This document shows positions 1 to 5,122 of a stretch of 7,568 bases of DNA, one piece after another. The stretch lies in contig JANYCM010000140.1 in assembly GCA_025360285.1 (NCBI GenBank), positions 1 through 7,568 of the forward strand, in the 5' to 3' direction. Each line of letters begins with the position of its first letter. Positions within the stretch are counted from its first letter, which is position 1. The position numbers and the translations under genes are program-made. The notes beneath the pieces are model-generated. The model worked only from the letters and a program-made list of their open reading frames with translations. It did not search any database and was not told the origin of the DNA. This DNA comes from Sphingomonadales bacterium. Its GTDB lineage: Bacteria > Pseudomonadota > Alphaproteobacteria > Sphingomonadales > Sphingomonadaceae.

Positions 1-66
1 CGCAAACTGAAGGCGTTGGGCCTGAGCGACGATCCGGGTGAGGACGTGGCCGCCGATAGCGAATAA
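1..66 (+). CDS. ntrX: C-terminal end of a Fis-type response regulator, probably NtrX (partial)
   Basis: Only the last 21 codons and a TAA stop lie in the window. The tail begins RKLKALGL, which matches the end of the Fis-type helix-turn-helix of NtrC/NtrX-family sigma-54 activators (usual form: ALHRKLK.LG), and then runs into a short acidic end. In alphaproteobacteria ntrX commonly precedes hfq and hflX, which is the order here, so NtrX is the likeliest identity. NtrX is the response regulator of the NtrY/NtrX two-component pair, linked to nitrogen, redox and envelope control. NtrC or another Fis-tailed activator cannot be excluded from so few residues. The REC and AAA+ domains would lie upstream, outside the window. 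Confidence 0.6.
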   Translation, partial: RKLKALGLSDDPGEDVAADSE

Positions 67-78
67 CCAGCGCCGGCA

Positions 79-107
79 TTGAGATTCGGACGCCGAACCA
101 CTATCAT
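79..107 (+). promoter_or_regulatory. Candidate sigma-70-type promoter of hfq-hflX
   Basis: TTGAGA (79-84) and TATCAT (102-107) are separated by exactly 17 bp; each hexamer matches the sigma-70 consensus in 5 of 6 positions. Transcription would start near 114, giving an hfq leader of about 90 nt. The -10 region sits inside an imperfect hairpin (arms near 87-104 and 106-118, core CACTAT-C-ATAGTG), which could be a protein-binding site or a DNA feature rather than an RNA one. It lies after the ntrX-like stop codon and allows hfq-hflX to be expressed independently of the upstream regulator. Prediction by eye only. Confidence 0.45.
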
Positions 108-203
108 AGTGTGGTCCGTGCCTCGCAGGCGCGGCTGCCGACGCCGGGCAACGGGGCGATCGCGGTCGAAACATCGGCCGCCAACAAGATCGGATAGATG
201 CAC

Positions 204-455
204 ATGGCCGACAAAGCACAGAATTTGCAGGAAATGTTCCTGAATGCGGTCCGCAAGACCAAAACCCCGGTTACGATGTTCCTGGTCAATGGTGTCAAAT
301 TGCAGGGTGTCATCACCTGGTTTGACAATTTTTCGGTGCTGCTGCGCCGCGATGGCCATTCGCAACTGGTTTACAAGCACGCGATTTCGACAGTGATGCC
401 GGCGGCGCCGGTGCAGATGTTCGATGCCGAACGCGATGAAGGCGATACTGATTGA
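204..455 (+). CDS. hfq: RNA chaperone Hfq
   Basis: This 83-residue protein (from ATG 204) is a clear Hfq: an Sm-like ring protein that binds sRNAs and mRNAs, helps them pair, and influences RNA stability and translation. Sm1 is seen around VRKTKTPVTMFLVNGVKLQG and continues through ITWFDNFSVLLRRDG. Sm2 contains the hallmark YKHAIST, with Y57, K58 and H59 in the proximal RNA-binding pocket. A short acidic tail (DAERDEGDTD) follows the Sm core, as in many alphaproteobacterial forms. An in-frame ATG at 198 would add only Met-His. I prefer 204 because MADK is the usual family start and the weak GGA at 192-194 is then 9 nt away. The stop codon overlaps the hflX start, so the two genes are translationally linked. 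Confidence 0.97.
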   Translation: MADKAQNLQEMFLNAVRKTKTPVTMFLVNGVKLQGVITWFDNFSVLLRRDGHSQLVYKHAISTVMPAAPVQMFDAERDEGDTD

Positions 456-1807
456 GGCCTGACACAACATCGCCGGCGAAGCCATTAACAGCATCATCGA
501 TGGCGCAGGGGTGGGATGATGGCCGCGGCGTGCGTTTTGGCGCGCCGGCCATCGTCGTGCTGCCTGTCAAGGAAGCCAAGGGCGGCCAGCCCGCCATGCG
601 ATCCCCCGAAGCGCGGCTGGCCGAAGCCGCCGGGCTGGCGCGCGCCATCGCGCTCGATGTGGTTTATGCCGAAGCCATCAAGCTGCGCGCCGCCAGCGCC
701 TCAACGTTGTTCGGCAAGGGCCAGATTGAACGTCTTGCAGCGGCTGTGGCGGCGCATGATGCGCAATTGGTGGTCATCGATGGCGTGGTTTCACCCATCC
801 AGCAGCGCAATTTGGAAAAGGCGCTGGGCGCCAAGGTTATCGACCGCACCGGGCTAATCCTGGAAATCTTTGGCGAACGGGCTTCGACGCGCGAAGGCAC
901 GCTGCAAGTCGAACTGGCACATCTGCAATATCAGGCGAGCCGGCTGGTGCGGTCCTGGACCCATCTTGAACGGCAACGCGGCGGCTTTGGCTTCATGGGC
1001 GGCCCCGGTGAAAGTCAGATCGAAGCCGATCGCCGGCTGATCCGCGATCGCATCGTGCGGCTGAAGGCCGAACTGGAAGACGTGCGACGCACCCGCGGCC
1101 TGCACCGCCGCCAGCGCCAGAAGGCGCCCTGGCCGGTGGTGGCCCTGGTCGGTTACACCAACGCCGGCAAATCGACGCTGTTCAACCGGCTGACTGGCGC
1201 CGAGGTCCGTGCCGAGGATCTGCTGTTCGCTACGCTCGATCCGACGATGCGCGCCATCAAGCTGCCCGGCTATGACAAGGTCGTGGTGTCGGACACGGTG
1301 GGGTTTGTTTCGGATTTGCCGACGCAATTGGTCGCGGCGTTCCGCGCGACGCTGGAAGAAGTCATCGAGGCTGATCTCATCGTCCATGTCCGCGACATTT
1401 CGCACCCTGACTCCGATGCCCAGGCCGCCGATGTTGCCGGCGTGCTCAGCGATCTGGGGCTGGCCGATGAAATCAACCGCGTGCCGATGCTGACGGTCTA
1501 TAACAAGGTCGATGCGCTGGATGCTGACCAGCGCGCCGCCCTGGCGGCTATGGAACTGTCGGGCGGCAATGCCATCGGCATCTCCGCCCTGACCGGTGAA
1601 GGGGTGGATGCCCTGCGCGCCGAAATGGCCGTGCTGTTGCGATCCGATGCGCGGGTCCATGATATCCAACTGGCCGCCGATGATGGCCGCCGCCTCGCCT
1701 GGTTGCATGAACATGGCGATGTTATTGCGCGTCGCAGTGGTGATGCCGGGCTGGCCATCCAGGTCCGCCTCAGCGACGCCGACCGGGCGCGATTTGCCGC
1801 GCTGTAG
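452..1807 (+). CDS. hflX: Ribosome-associated GTPase HflX
   Basis: This 451-residue protein is HflX, a conserved OBG-like GTPase that binds the 50S subunit and splits stalled ribosomes under stress. The N-terminal HflX domain includes LFGKGQIERL (86-95) and the glycine-rich signature GGPGESQIE (183-191), followed by a basic helical linker. The G domain has G1 GYTNAGKS (234-241), G2 around TLDPT (261-265), G3 DTVGF (281-285), G4 NKVD (351-354) and G5 SAL (378-380). All motifs are intact and the length is normal for the family. The start chosen is TTG at 452: it overlaps the hfq stop as TTGA and has GAAGG at 438-442, 9 nt upstream. The alternative ATG at 500 (residue 17) has no good Shine-Dalgarno but gives an N-terminus closer to family homologues. 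No convincing terminator follows. Confidence 0.95.
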   Translation: MRPDTTSPAKPLTASSMAQGWDDGRGVRFGAPAIVVLPVKEAKGGQPAMRSPEARLAEAAGLARAIALDVVYAEAIKLRAASASTLFGKGQIERLAAAVAAHDAQLVVIDGVVSPIQQRNLEKALGAKVIDRTGLILEIFGERASTREGTLQVELAHLQYQASRLVRSWTHLERQRGGFGFMGGPGESQIEADRRLIRDRIVRLKAELEDVRRTRGLHRRQRQKAPWPVVALVGYTNAGKSTLFNRLTGAEVRAEDLLFATLDPTMRAIKLPGYDKVVVSDTVGFVSDLPTQLVAAFRATLEEVIEADLIVHVRDISHPDSDAQAADVAGVLSDLGLADEINRVPMLTVYNKVDALDADQRAALAAMELSGGNAIGISALTGEGVDALRAEMAVLLRSDARVHDIQLAADDGRRLAWLHEHGDVIARRSGDAGLAIQVRLSDADRARFAAL

Positions 1808-1891
1808 GGCGGGCTAGAGTTGCCGCAAAGCCGTTGGCAATCTGCAACGAATTTTGCATTCTGAAGCCGCTGCGCTGCATTATGCACGTAA

Positions 1892-1904
1892 AATCAGCGT
1901 GTTA
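1892..1904 (+). promoter_or_regulatory. Candidate IHF-binding site
   Basis: AATCAG-CGTG-TTA matches the IHF consensus WATCARNNNNTTR at every fixed position. It lies roughly 52-64 bp upstream of the predicted sigma-54 transcription start, where IHF usually bends DNA to bring an enhancer-bound activator to RpoN polymerase. The second paralog shares only the half-site AAATCAGC (3044-3051). The consensus is degenerate, so this is a candidate. Confidence 0.35.
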
Positions 1905-1928
1905 AGCTGGCATTCACCCGTGGAGAAC

Positions 1929-1945
1929 TTGGCACGCATGTTGCA
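1929..1945 (+). promoter_or_regulatory. Sigma-54 (RpoN) -24/-12 promoter of the first PEPxxWA-CTERM gene
   Basis: TTGGCACG (1929-1936), a 4-bp spacer CATG, then TTGCA (1941-1945): this matches the TGGCACG-N4-TTGC[AT] consensus perfectly. The invariant GG (1931-1932) and GC (1943-1944) are 10 bp apart, as RpoN polymerase requires. Transcription is expected near 1956, giving a leader of about 85 nt before the ATG at 2041. Open-complex formation would need an AAA+ activator such as an NtrC/NtrX or PrsR-type regulator. Confidence 0.88.
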
Positions 1946-1974
1946 GTGCAATGTGCAGACGTGGCCTGTCACGT

Positions 1975-1998
1975 CGCGGGCGGCATGTTCCGCCCGCG
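1975..1998 (+). other. GC-rich stem-loop in the 5' leader
   Basis: CGCGGGCGG (1975-1983) and CCGCCCGCG (1990-1998) form a perfect 9-bp stem around a CATGTT loop. It begins about 20 nt after the predicted transcription start and ends about 30 nt before the Shine-Dalgarno. No T-run follows, so it is unlikely to be a terminator. It could protect the mRNA 5' end or affect translation; the function is unknown. Confidence 0.5.
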
Positions 1999-2040
1999 GG
2001 TTCAACGGCGCAACTGCCAGCAAGGGACAAGGATTTCACG

Positions 2041-2829
2041 ATGAAATTTCGCACATTGATGATGCTGGGCACGATTGCCGCAGCGGCCACTTCGGTCAGC
2101 GCCAATGCGACGCTGCCGTTCGACATCCGCTTTGAATCGGAATCGGCCGGCTTGCAGCACACGTCCGCGACCTTTTCGGTCGGTGGCGTCGAAACCTTCG
2201 ACACGCAGACGCTGGGCTATAATTCATCTTTCACCACCGATTTCGGCACCTCTGGTGCCATCTCAGGCACCTACTCGGGTGCCCAGATCCTCAATGCCGA
2301 TCAATATGGCGGTGCCGGCGGCGGTGGCCAATATGCTGTCACCTTCTCGGACACGGGATATTCGCTCGATCTGACATCGACCATCCCTGGCGGCGTCAAT
2401 TACTTCGGCTATTGGCTGTCGGCGCTAGACCGCGGCAACACCGTAAGTTTTTACAGCGGCGGCCATCTGTTGTTCACGTTCGATCCGACCGATGTGATCA
2501 ACGCCGTCAATGCCCATAGCAATCCAAGCCAATATTATGGCAATCCGAATTCGCCCTACACGGGGCAAAACCACGGTGAACCATATATCTTCGTCAATTT
2601 TTTCAACGACCACGGCAGCTTTGACAAGGTTGTCTTTGCCGAAAACCCACAGGTCGGTGGTTACGAGAGCGATAACCATACAGTCGGCCATTTCCTGACC
2701 AAGGGCACCGGTACCGTTGTGCCGATCCCCGGCGTGCCCGAACCCGCCAGCTGGGCGCTGCTCATCGCCGGTTTCGGCATGATCGGTGTCGCCCAGCGCC
2801 GTCGCCGCGAGACTTTCGTCATAGCCTGA
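2041..2829 (+). CDS. PEPxxWA-CTERM surface protein, short paralog
   Basis: This 262-residue secreted protein begins with a Sec signal peptide (MKFR, hydrophobic 5-19, likely cleavage after ANA at residue 23) and ends with an exosortase sorting signal: PEPASWA (233-239), a hydrophobic helix (240-251) and the RRRR cluster (253-256). The signal would be cut by an exosortase encoded elsewhere. The core carries distinctive blocks: YFGYWLSALD (121-130), NPN...GQNHGEPY (168-182), FVNFF and GGYESDNHTVG (206-216). These resemble exosortase-dependent surface proteins of the Npun_F0296 type, a family call made from memory. The molecular role is unknown. The start at 2041 is preceded by AAGGA with 7-nt spacing. 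A longer reading frame from 1951 would begin upstream of the predicted transcription start and is rejected. A sigma-54 promoter precedes the gene and a hairpin terminator follows it. Confidence 0.92.
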   Translation: MKFRTLMMLGTIAAAATSVSANATLPFDIRFESESAGLQHTSATFSVGGVETFDTQTLGYNSSFTTDFGTSGAISGTYSGAQILNADQYGGAGGGGQYAVTFSDTGYSLDLTSTIPGGVNYFGYWLSALDRGNTVSFYSGGHLLFTFDPTDVINAVNAHSNPSQYYGNPNSPYTGQNHGEPYIFVNFFNDHGSFDKVVFAENPQVGGYESDNHTVGHFLTKGTGTVVPIPGVPEPASWALLIAGFGMIGVAQRRRRETFVIA

Positions 2830-2871
2830 CGCTTTTGATCGGGGTCTTCAGCGCCCCGGCTGACTTGCCTG

Positions 2872-2906
2872 ACACCGGCCGCACATTGCTGCGGCCGGTG
2901 TTTGTC
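2872..2906 (+). terminator. Rho-independent terminator after the first PEPxxWA-CTERM gene
   Basis: A perfect 12-bp stem, ACACCGGCCGCA (2872-2883) paired with TGCGGCCGGTGT (2890-2901), encloses the loop CATTGC and runs into TTTGTC. It lies 42 nt after the stop codon. It separates transcription of the two paralogs, consistent with the second having its own promoter. Confidence 0.85.
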
Positions 2907-2999
2907 GTTGGATTCCGGGCGTCCTGCTCGAGGTGCGAAGCGTTACCGGGCAATAATCGAAGAAAATGGCAAATTGGCAATCCATCCGCACTTCGCAAT

Positions 3000-3018
3000 A
3001 CCAAATTGCGCATTTGGT
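3000..3018. promoter_or_regulatory. Inverted repeat, candidate activator (enhancer) site
   Basis: ACCAAAT and ATTTGGT form perfect 7-bp arms separated by TGCGC. The centre (about 3009) is roughly 80 bp upstream of the predicted sigma-54 start, a normal distance for a dimeric enhancer-binding protein. No identical copy occurs upstream of the first paralog, although a TGCAT/ATGCA repeat lies at a comparable distance there. The binding protein is unknown. Confidence 0.4.
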
Positions 3019-3020
3019 AA

Positions 3021-3034
3021 ATTTAATATTAAAT
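3021..3034. repeat. AT-only perfect palindrome ATTTAATATTAAAT
   Basis: A 14-bp perfect palindrome made only of A and T lies between the ACCAAAT inverted repeat and the sigma-54 promoter, about 62 bp upstream of the predicted start. It may mark a flexible or bent DNA segment or a repressor/nucleoid-protein site. Such a run is unusual in this GC-rich setting. Confidence 0.45.
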
Positions 3035-3062
3035 ATGTGCCGGAAATCAGCCATATTTTGAT

Positions 3063-3079
3063 CTGGCACGCATGTTGCA
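3063..3079 (+). promoter_or_regulatory. Sigma-54 (RpoN) -24/-12 promoter of the second PEPxxWA-CTERM gene
   Basis: CTGGCACG (3063-3070), spacer CATG, TTGCA (3075-3079). The match to the RpoN consensus is perfect, with 10 bp between the GG and the GC. The 16-nt core TGGCACGCATGTTGCA, including the normally free spacer, is identical to that of the first paralog, so promoter and gene appear to have been duplicated together or held under the same constraint. Transcription should start near 3090. Confidence 0.9.
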
Positions 3080-3166
3080 ATGAACCTGACAGTCGGATCG
3101 CGCTTCCCGGAAGCCAGATTTGCCGCGTTGTCCATCACATTTTTATCTACTGACAGGGGTCTCCCA

Positions 3167-4249
3167 ATGATTTTCCGCACCTTCTCGTTGCTCGGCGCCG
3201 TCGCCATGGTTGGCCTTTCCGGCGCGGCCTATGCCGACACTCAATCGTCGGTCGAAGCCGTAAAGGACGCCAAGACCGCCGAAGCCGAAAAGCAGGCAGA
3301 AAAAGACAAGTCGATTTCGGCGGAAAAGGCCAAGCAGCAGGAAGTTGCGAAGCAGGCAGCTGCCGAAAAGGCCGCCAAGGATGCCGAAATCAAGGCCGAA
3401 GCCAAAAAAGGCAATCCCGACCTGCGCAAGCAGCTTGCTGAAACCCACAAGATCAAACTTGAGAAGCTGGCCGAAAAGGCCAAGCAGGCGGAAGCCGACA
3501 AGGAGAAAGTTGACGAAAAGGTCACCAAGAACCTGCCGTTCGACGTGCGTTTTGAATCCGAAAAGCCCGGCCTGCAGCAGACCACGGCGACCTTCAAGGT
3601 CGGCGGCGTCGAAACCTTCGACAAGCAGGAAAAAGGCAATGGCCAGGCCTTCAAGACCGATTTCAACACCGGCGGGGATATCGTCGGCGTCTATCGCAAC
3701 GTCACCATCCTGCCGCAGGATCAATATGGCGGTGCCAATGGCAAGGGCAATTATGCCGTCACTTTTGACGAAAAGGGTTACACGCTCGATCTGTACAGCA
3801 ACATCGAAGGCGGTGTGAACTATTTCGGTTACTGGCTGTCAGCGCTCGACAAGGGCAATTCGGTGACCTTCTTCAGCAAGGATCAGAAGCTGTTCACGTT
3901 CAACCCGTCCGACGTCATCGACGCTGTCAACCGCGCCAAGGACCCCAAGCAATATTACGGCAACCCCAACGAAGCCTTCAAGGGCCAAAATGAGGGCGAG
4001 CCCTATGTCTTTGTCAATTTCTTCAATGATAAGGGCAGCTTCGACAAGATCGTCTTTGCCGAAAACCCGCTGGGTGGTGGCTATGAAAGCGACAACCATA
4101 CTGTCGGCCATTTCCTGACCAAGGGCAGCGGCACTGTCGTGCCGATCTCGGGTGTGCCGGAACCGACGAGCTGGGCGATGTTGATCGCCGGCATGGGCAT
4201 GGTCGGCATGGCTTCACGCCGCCGCCGCGGCACCAGCGTCGCTGCCTGA
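3167..4249 (+). CDS. PEPxxWA-CTERM surface protein, long paralog with Lys/Ala/Glu-rich stalk
   Basis: This 360-residue secreted protein has a signal peptide (MIFR, hydrophobic 5-19, likely cleavage after AYA at residue 23). Residues 24-122 are rich in Lys, Ala, Glu and Gln, with no Trp, Phe, Tyr or Cys and about 23 lysines. They should form one or two long helices, interrupted near KKGNPDL (80-86) and reminiscent of the TolA stalk. Residues 123-360 align without gaps with the short paralog (about 166 of 238 identical by hand count) and share YFGYWLSALD (219-228), GQNEGEPY (273-280) and GGYESDNHTVG (304-314). The sorting signal is PEPTSWA (331-337), then a hydrophobic helix and RRRR (351-354). 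The core has about 16 lysines against 2 in the short paralog. ATG 3167 has AGGGG 7 nt upstream; the longer frame from 3080 starts before the predicted transcript and is rejected. The function is unknown, presumably cell surface or matrix. Confidence 0.93.
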   Translation: MIFRTFSLLGAVAMVGLSGAAYADTQSSVEAVKDAKTAEAEKQAEKDKSISAEKAKQQEVAKQAAAEKAAKDAEIKAEAKKGNPDLRKQLAETHKIKLEKLAEKAKQAEADKEKVDEKVTKNLPFDVRFESEKPGLQQTTATFKVGGVETFDKQEKGNGQAFKTDFNTGGDIVGVYRNVTILPQDQYGGANGKGNYAVTFDEKGYTLDLYSNIEGGVNYFGYWLSALDKGNSVTFFSKDQKLFTFNPSDVIDAVNRAKDPKQYYGNPNEAFKGQNEGEPYVFVNFFNDKGSFDKIVFAENPLGGGYESDNHTVGHFLTKGSGTVVPISGVPEPTSWAMLIAGMGMVGMASRRRRGTSVAA

Positions 4250-4301
4250 CGCCCAATGATTGATGCACCGGGGGGCCTTGCCAAGCAACCCGGCGTCAAG
4301 G

Positions 4302-4339
4302 CACCGGTCGAAGCATCCGCTTCGGCCGGTGTTTCCTTA
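4302..4339 (+). terminator. Rho-independent terminator after the second PEPxxWA-CTERM gene
   Basis: CACCGGTCGAAGC (4302-4314) pairs with GCTTCGGCCGGTG (4319-4331) over 13 bp with one G-U pair and an ATCC loop, followed by TTTCCTTA. The T-tract runs into the stop codon of the converging mazG gene, so the hairpin may serve transcription from both sides. The outer stem (CACCGG/CCGGTG followed by TTT) resembles the terminator of the first paralog. Confidence 0.8.
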
Positions 4340-5122
4340 TTCGCCGCTCTTGACCTGGTTCCACAGCGCATTCTGGTCAGCGAGCGACAGGGCAGGGAAG
4401 GCAGCGCCGGCCAACGCCTCAATGCCACGAAACCGCCGTTCAAACTTGGCATTGCCGGCGCGAAGCGCGTCTTCGGCATCGATGCCATGGCGGCGCAGCA
4501 AATTGACAACGGTGAATAGCAGGTCGCCGGCTTCCTCACGCCGGTGTGCGTCGCTCGCCGCCGTATCGAACTCGCCCAGTTCCTCCGCCACCTTGGCGCG
4601 CACGCCGGCCATATCGGGCCAGTCAAAACCCACCCGCGCGGCGCGCGATTGCAGCTTTTCGGCCCGCATCAGCGCGGGCAGGGCGCTCGCCACCCCATCC
4701 AGCGCCGATGCCGGGCCCTCGGGTGTGCCGGCCGCCGCACGCTCCGCGGCCTTGATGCTCTCCCAATCGGCCTTTTGCGCCGCGGCGTCGCTGGCCCGCG
4801 TCGCCGACCCAAAGATATGCGGATGCCGCCGTTCCATCTTTTCGCACAGCGATGTCACCACATCGGTCAGCGTGAATTGCCCGGCTTCCTCGGCCAGGCG
4901 CGCATGGAACACGACCTGGAACAGCAGATCGCCCAATTCCATGCGCAGCTCCGCCATGTCGCGGTCGGCAATCGCCTCGGCAACTTCATAGGCTTCCTCG
5001 ATCGTGTATGGCGCGATTGACGCCAAATCCTGCGCCAGGTCCCAGGGGCAGCCGGTTACCGGATCGCGCAGCGCGGCCATGATTGCGGCGAGGCGTTTCA
5101 GGTCGGGGGCAACGTCAGACAT
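4337..5122 (-). CDS. mazG: Nucleoside triphosphate pyrophosphohydrolase MazG
   Basis: This 261-residue protein matches full-length two-domain MazG, which hydrolyses (d)NTPs to the monophosphate and pyrophosphate, cleaning the nucleotide pool and in some bacteria tuning ppGpp. The N-terminal domain shows CPWDLAQ (25-31), the metal-binding helices EEAYE (42-46) and ELGD (62-65) followed by LLFQVVFHA, and RHPHIFG (99-105). The C-terminal domain repeats the all-alpha fold with GFDW (165-168), EELGEF (180-185) and EEAGDLLFTVVN (196-207). All key acidic residues are present and the length is normal. It is read towards the second PEPxxWA-CTERM gene and is divergent from yeiH. In many relatives mazG follows hflX on the same strand; here it is inverted and separated by the surface-protein pair. 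The ATG at 5122 has only a distant AGGA. Confidence 0.95.
   Translation of the reverse strand: MSDVAPDLKRLAAIMAALRDPVTGCPWDLAQDLASIAPYTIEEAYEVAEAIADRDMAELRMELGDLLFQVVFHARLAEEAGQFTLTDVVTSLCEKMERRHPHIFGSATRASDAAAQKADWESIKAAERAAAGTPEGPASALDGVASALPALMRAEKLQSRAARVGFDWPDMAGVRAKVAEELGEFDTAASDAHRREEAGDLLFTVVNLLRRHGIDAEDALRAGNAKFERRFRGIEALAGAAFPALSLADQNALWNQVKSGE

Larger units (their letters stand above)
1808..2040 (+). other. Intergenic region with regulatory elements upstream of the first PEPxxWA-CTERM gene
   Basis: No gene was found here. The region holds, in order, TTGGCAATC at 1834-1842, also found at a similar distance upstream of the second paralog's promoter; a TGCAT-T-ATGCA inverted repeat at 1876-1886; a perfect match to the enterobacterial IHF consensus WATCARNNNNTTR at 1892-1904; the sigma-54 promoter at 1929-1945; a GC-rich leader hairpin at 1975-1998; and the AAGGA Shine-Dalgarno at 2029-2033. 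This layout (distal activator sites, IHF bend, -24/-12) is the classic architecture of an RpoN-dependent gene. The activator sites are conjectural. Confidence 0.55.
2830..3166 (+). other. Intergenic region between the two PEPxxWA-CTERM genes
   Basis: These 337 bp contain no credible gene. They hold the terminator of the first paralog (2872-2906), a notably AT-rich stretch (about 2950-3060) with TTGGCAATC at 2974-2982, the inverted repeat ACCAAAT-N5-ATTTGGT (3000-3018) and the perfect 14-bp palindrome at 3021-3034, then the sigma-54 promoter (3063-3079). A leader of about 77 nt follows, with a short GCTTCC-C-GGAAGC palindrome (3102-3114) and the AGGGG Shine-Dalgarno (3155-3159). The low GC content contrasts with the flanking genes. 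Confidence 0.6.

Noticed and set aside
854..1714. 286-codon open frame antisense to hflX
   Set aside because: It lies wholly inside hflX, which has all GTPase motifs. Its translation is low-complexity and shows no recognisable domain; long antisense frames are common in GC-rich genes.
1819..1848. Weak inverted repeats after hflX (TTGCC/GGCAA, GTTGC/GCAAC) as an hflX terminator
   Set aside because: Stems are only 5 bp, loops are long and no T-run follows; hflX transcription end remains unassigned.
1951..2040. N-terminal extension of the short PEPxxWA-CTERM protein
   Set aside because: It would begin before the predicted sigma-54 transcription start (about 1956), places an Arg/Pro-rich stretch ahead of a clear signal peptide, and ignores the AAGGA site before 2041.
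2929..3060. AT-rich block as a sign of recent horizontal transfer
   Set aside because: The flanking genes have the same GC-rich codon style as the rest of the window and no mobile-element borders were found; AT richness is adequately explained by regulatory DNA.
3080..3166. N-terminal extension of the long PEPxxWA-CTERM protein
   Set aside because: It would start upstream of the predicted transcription start (about 3090) and bury the signal peptide; ATG 3167 has a good AGGGG site.
3143..3724. 193-codon antisense frame over the long PEPxxWA-CTERM gene
   Set aside because: It is a mirror of the repetitive Lys/Ala/Glu codons, giving a Leu/Phe/Gly-rich artefact that could be mistaken for a membrane protein; no start signal or family resemblance.
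4256..5020. Several + strand frames (4256-4519, 4260-4991, 4544-5020) opposite mazG
   Set aside because: mazG on the minus strand is complete with both catalytic domains; these are Ser/Arg/Pro-rich shadows.
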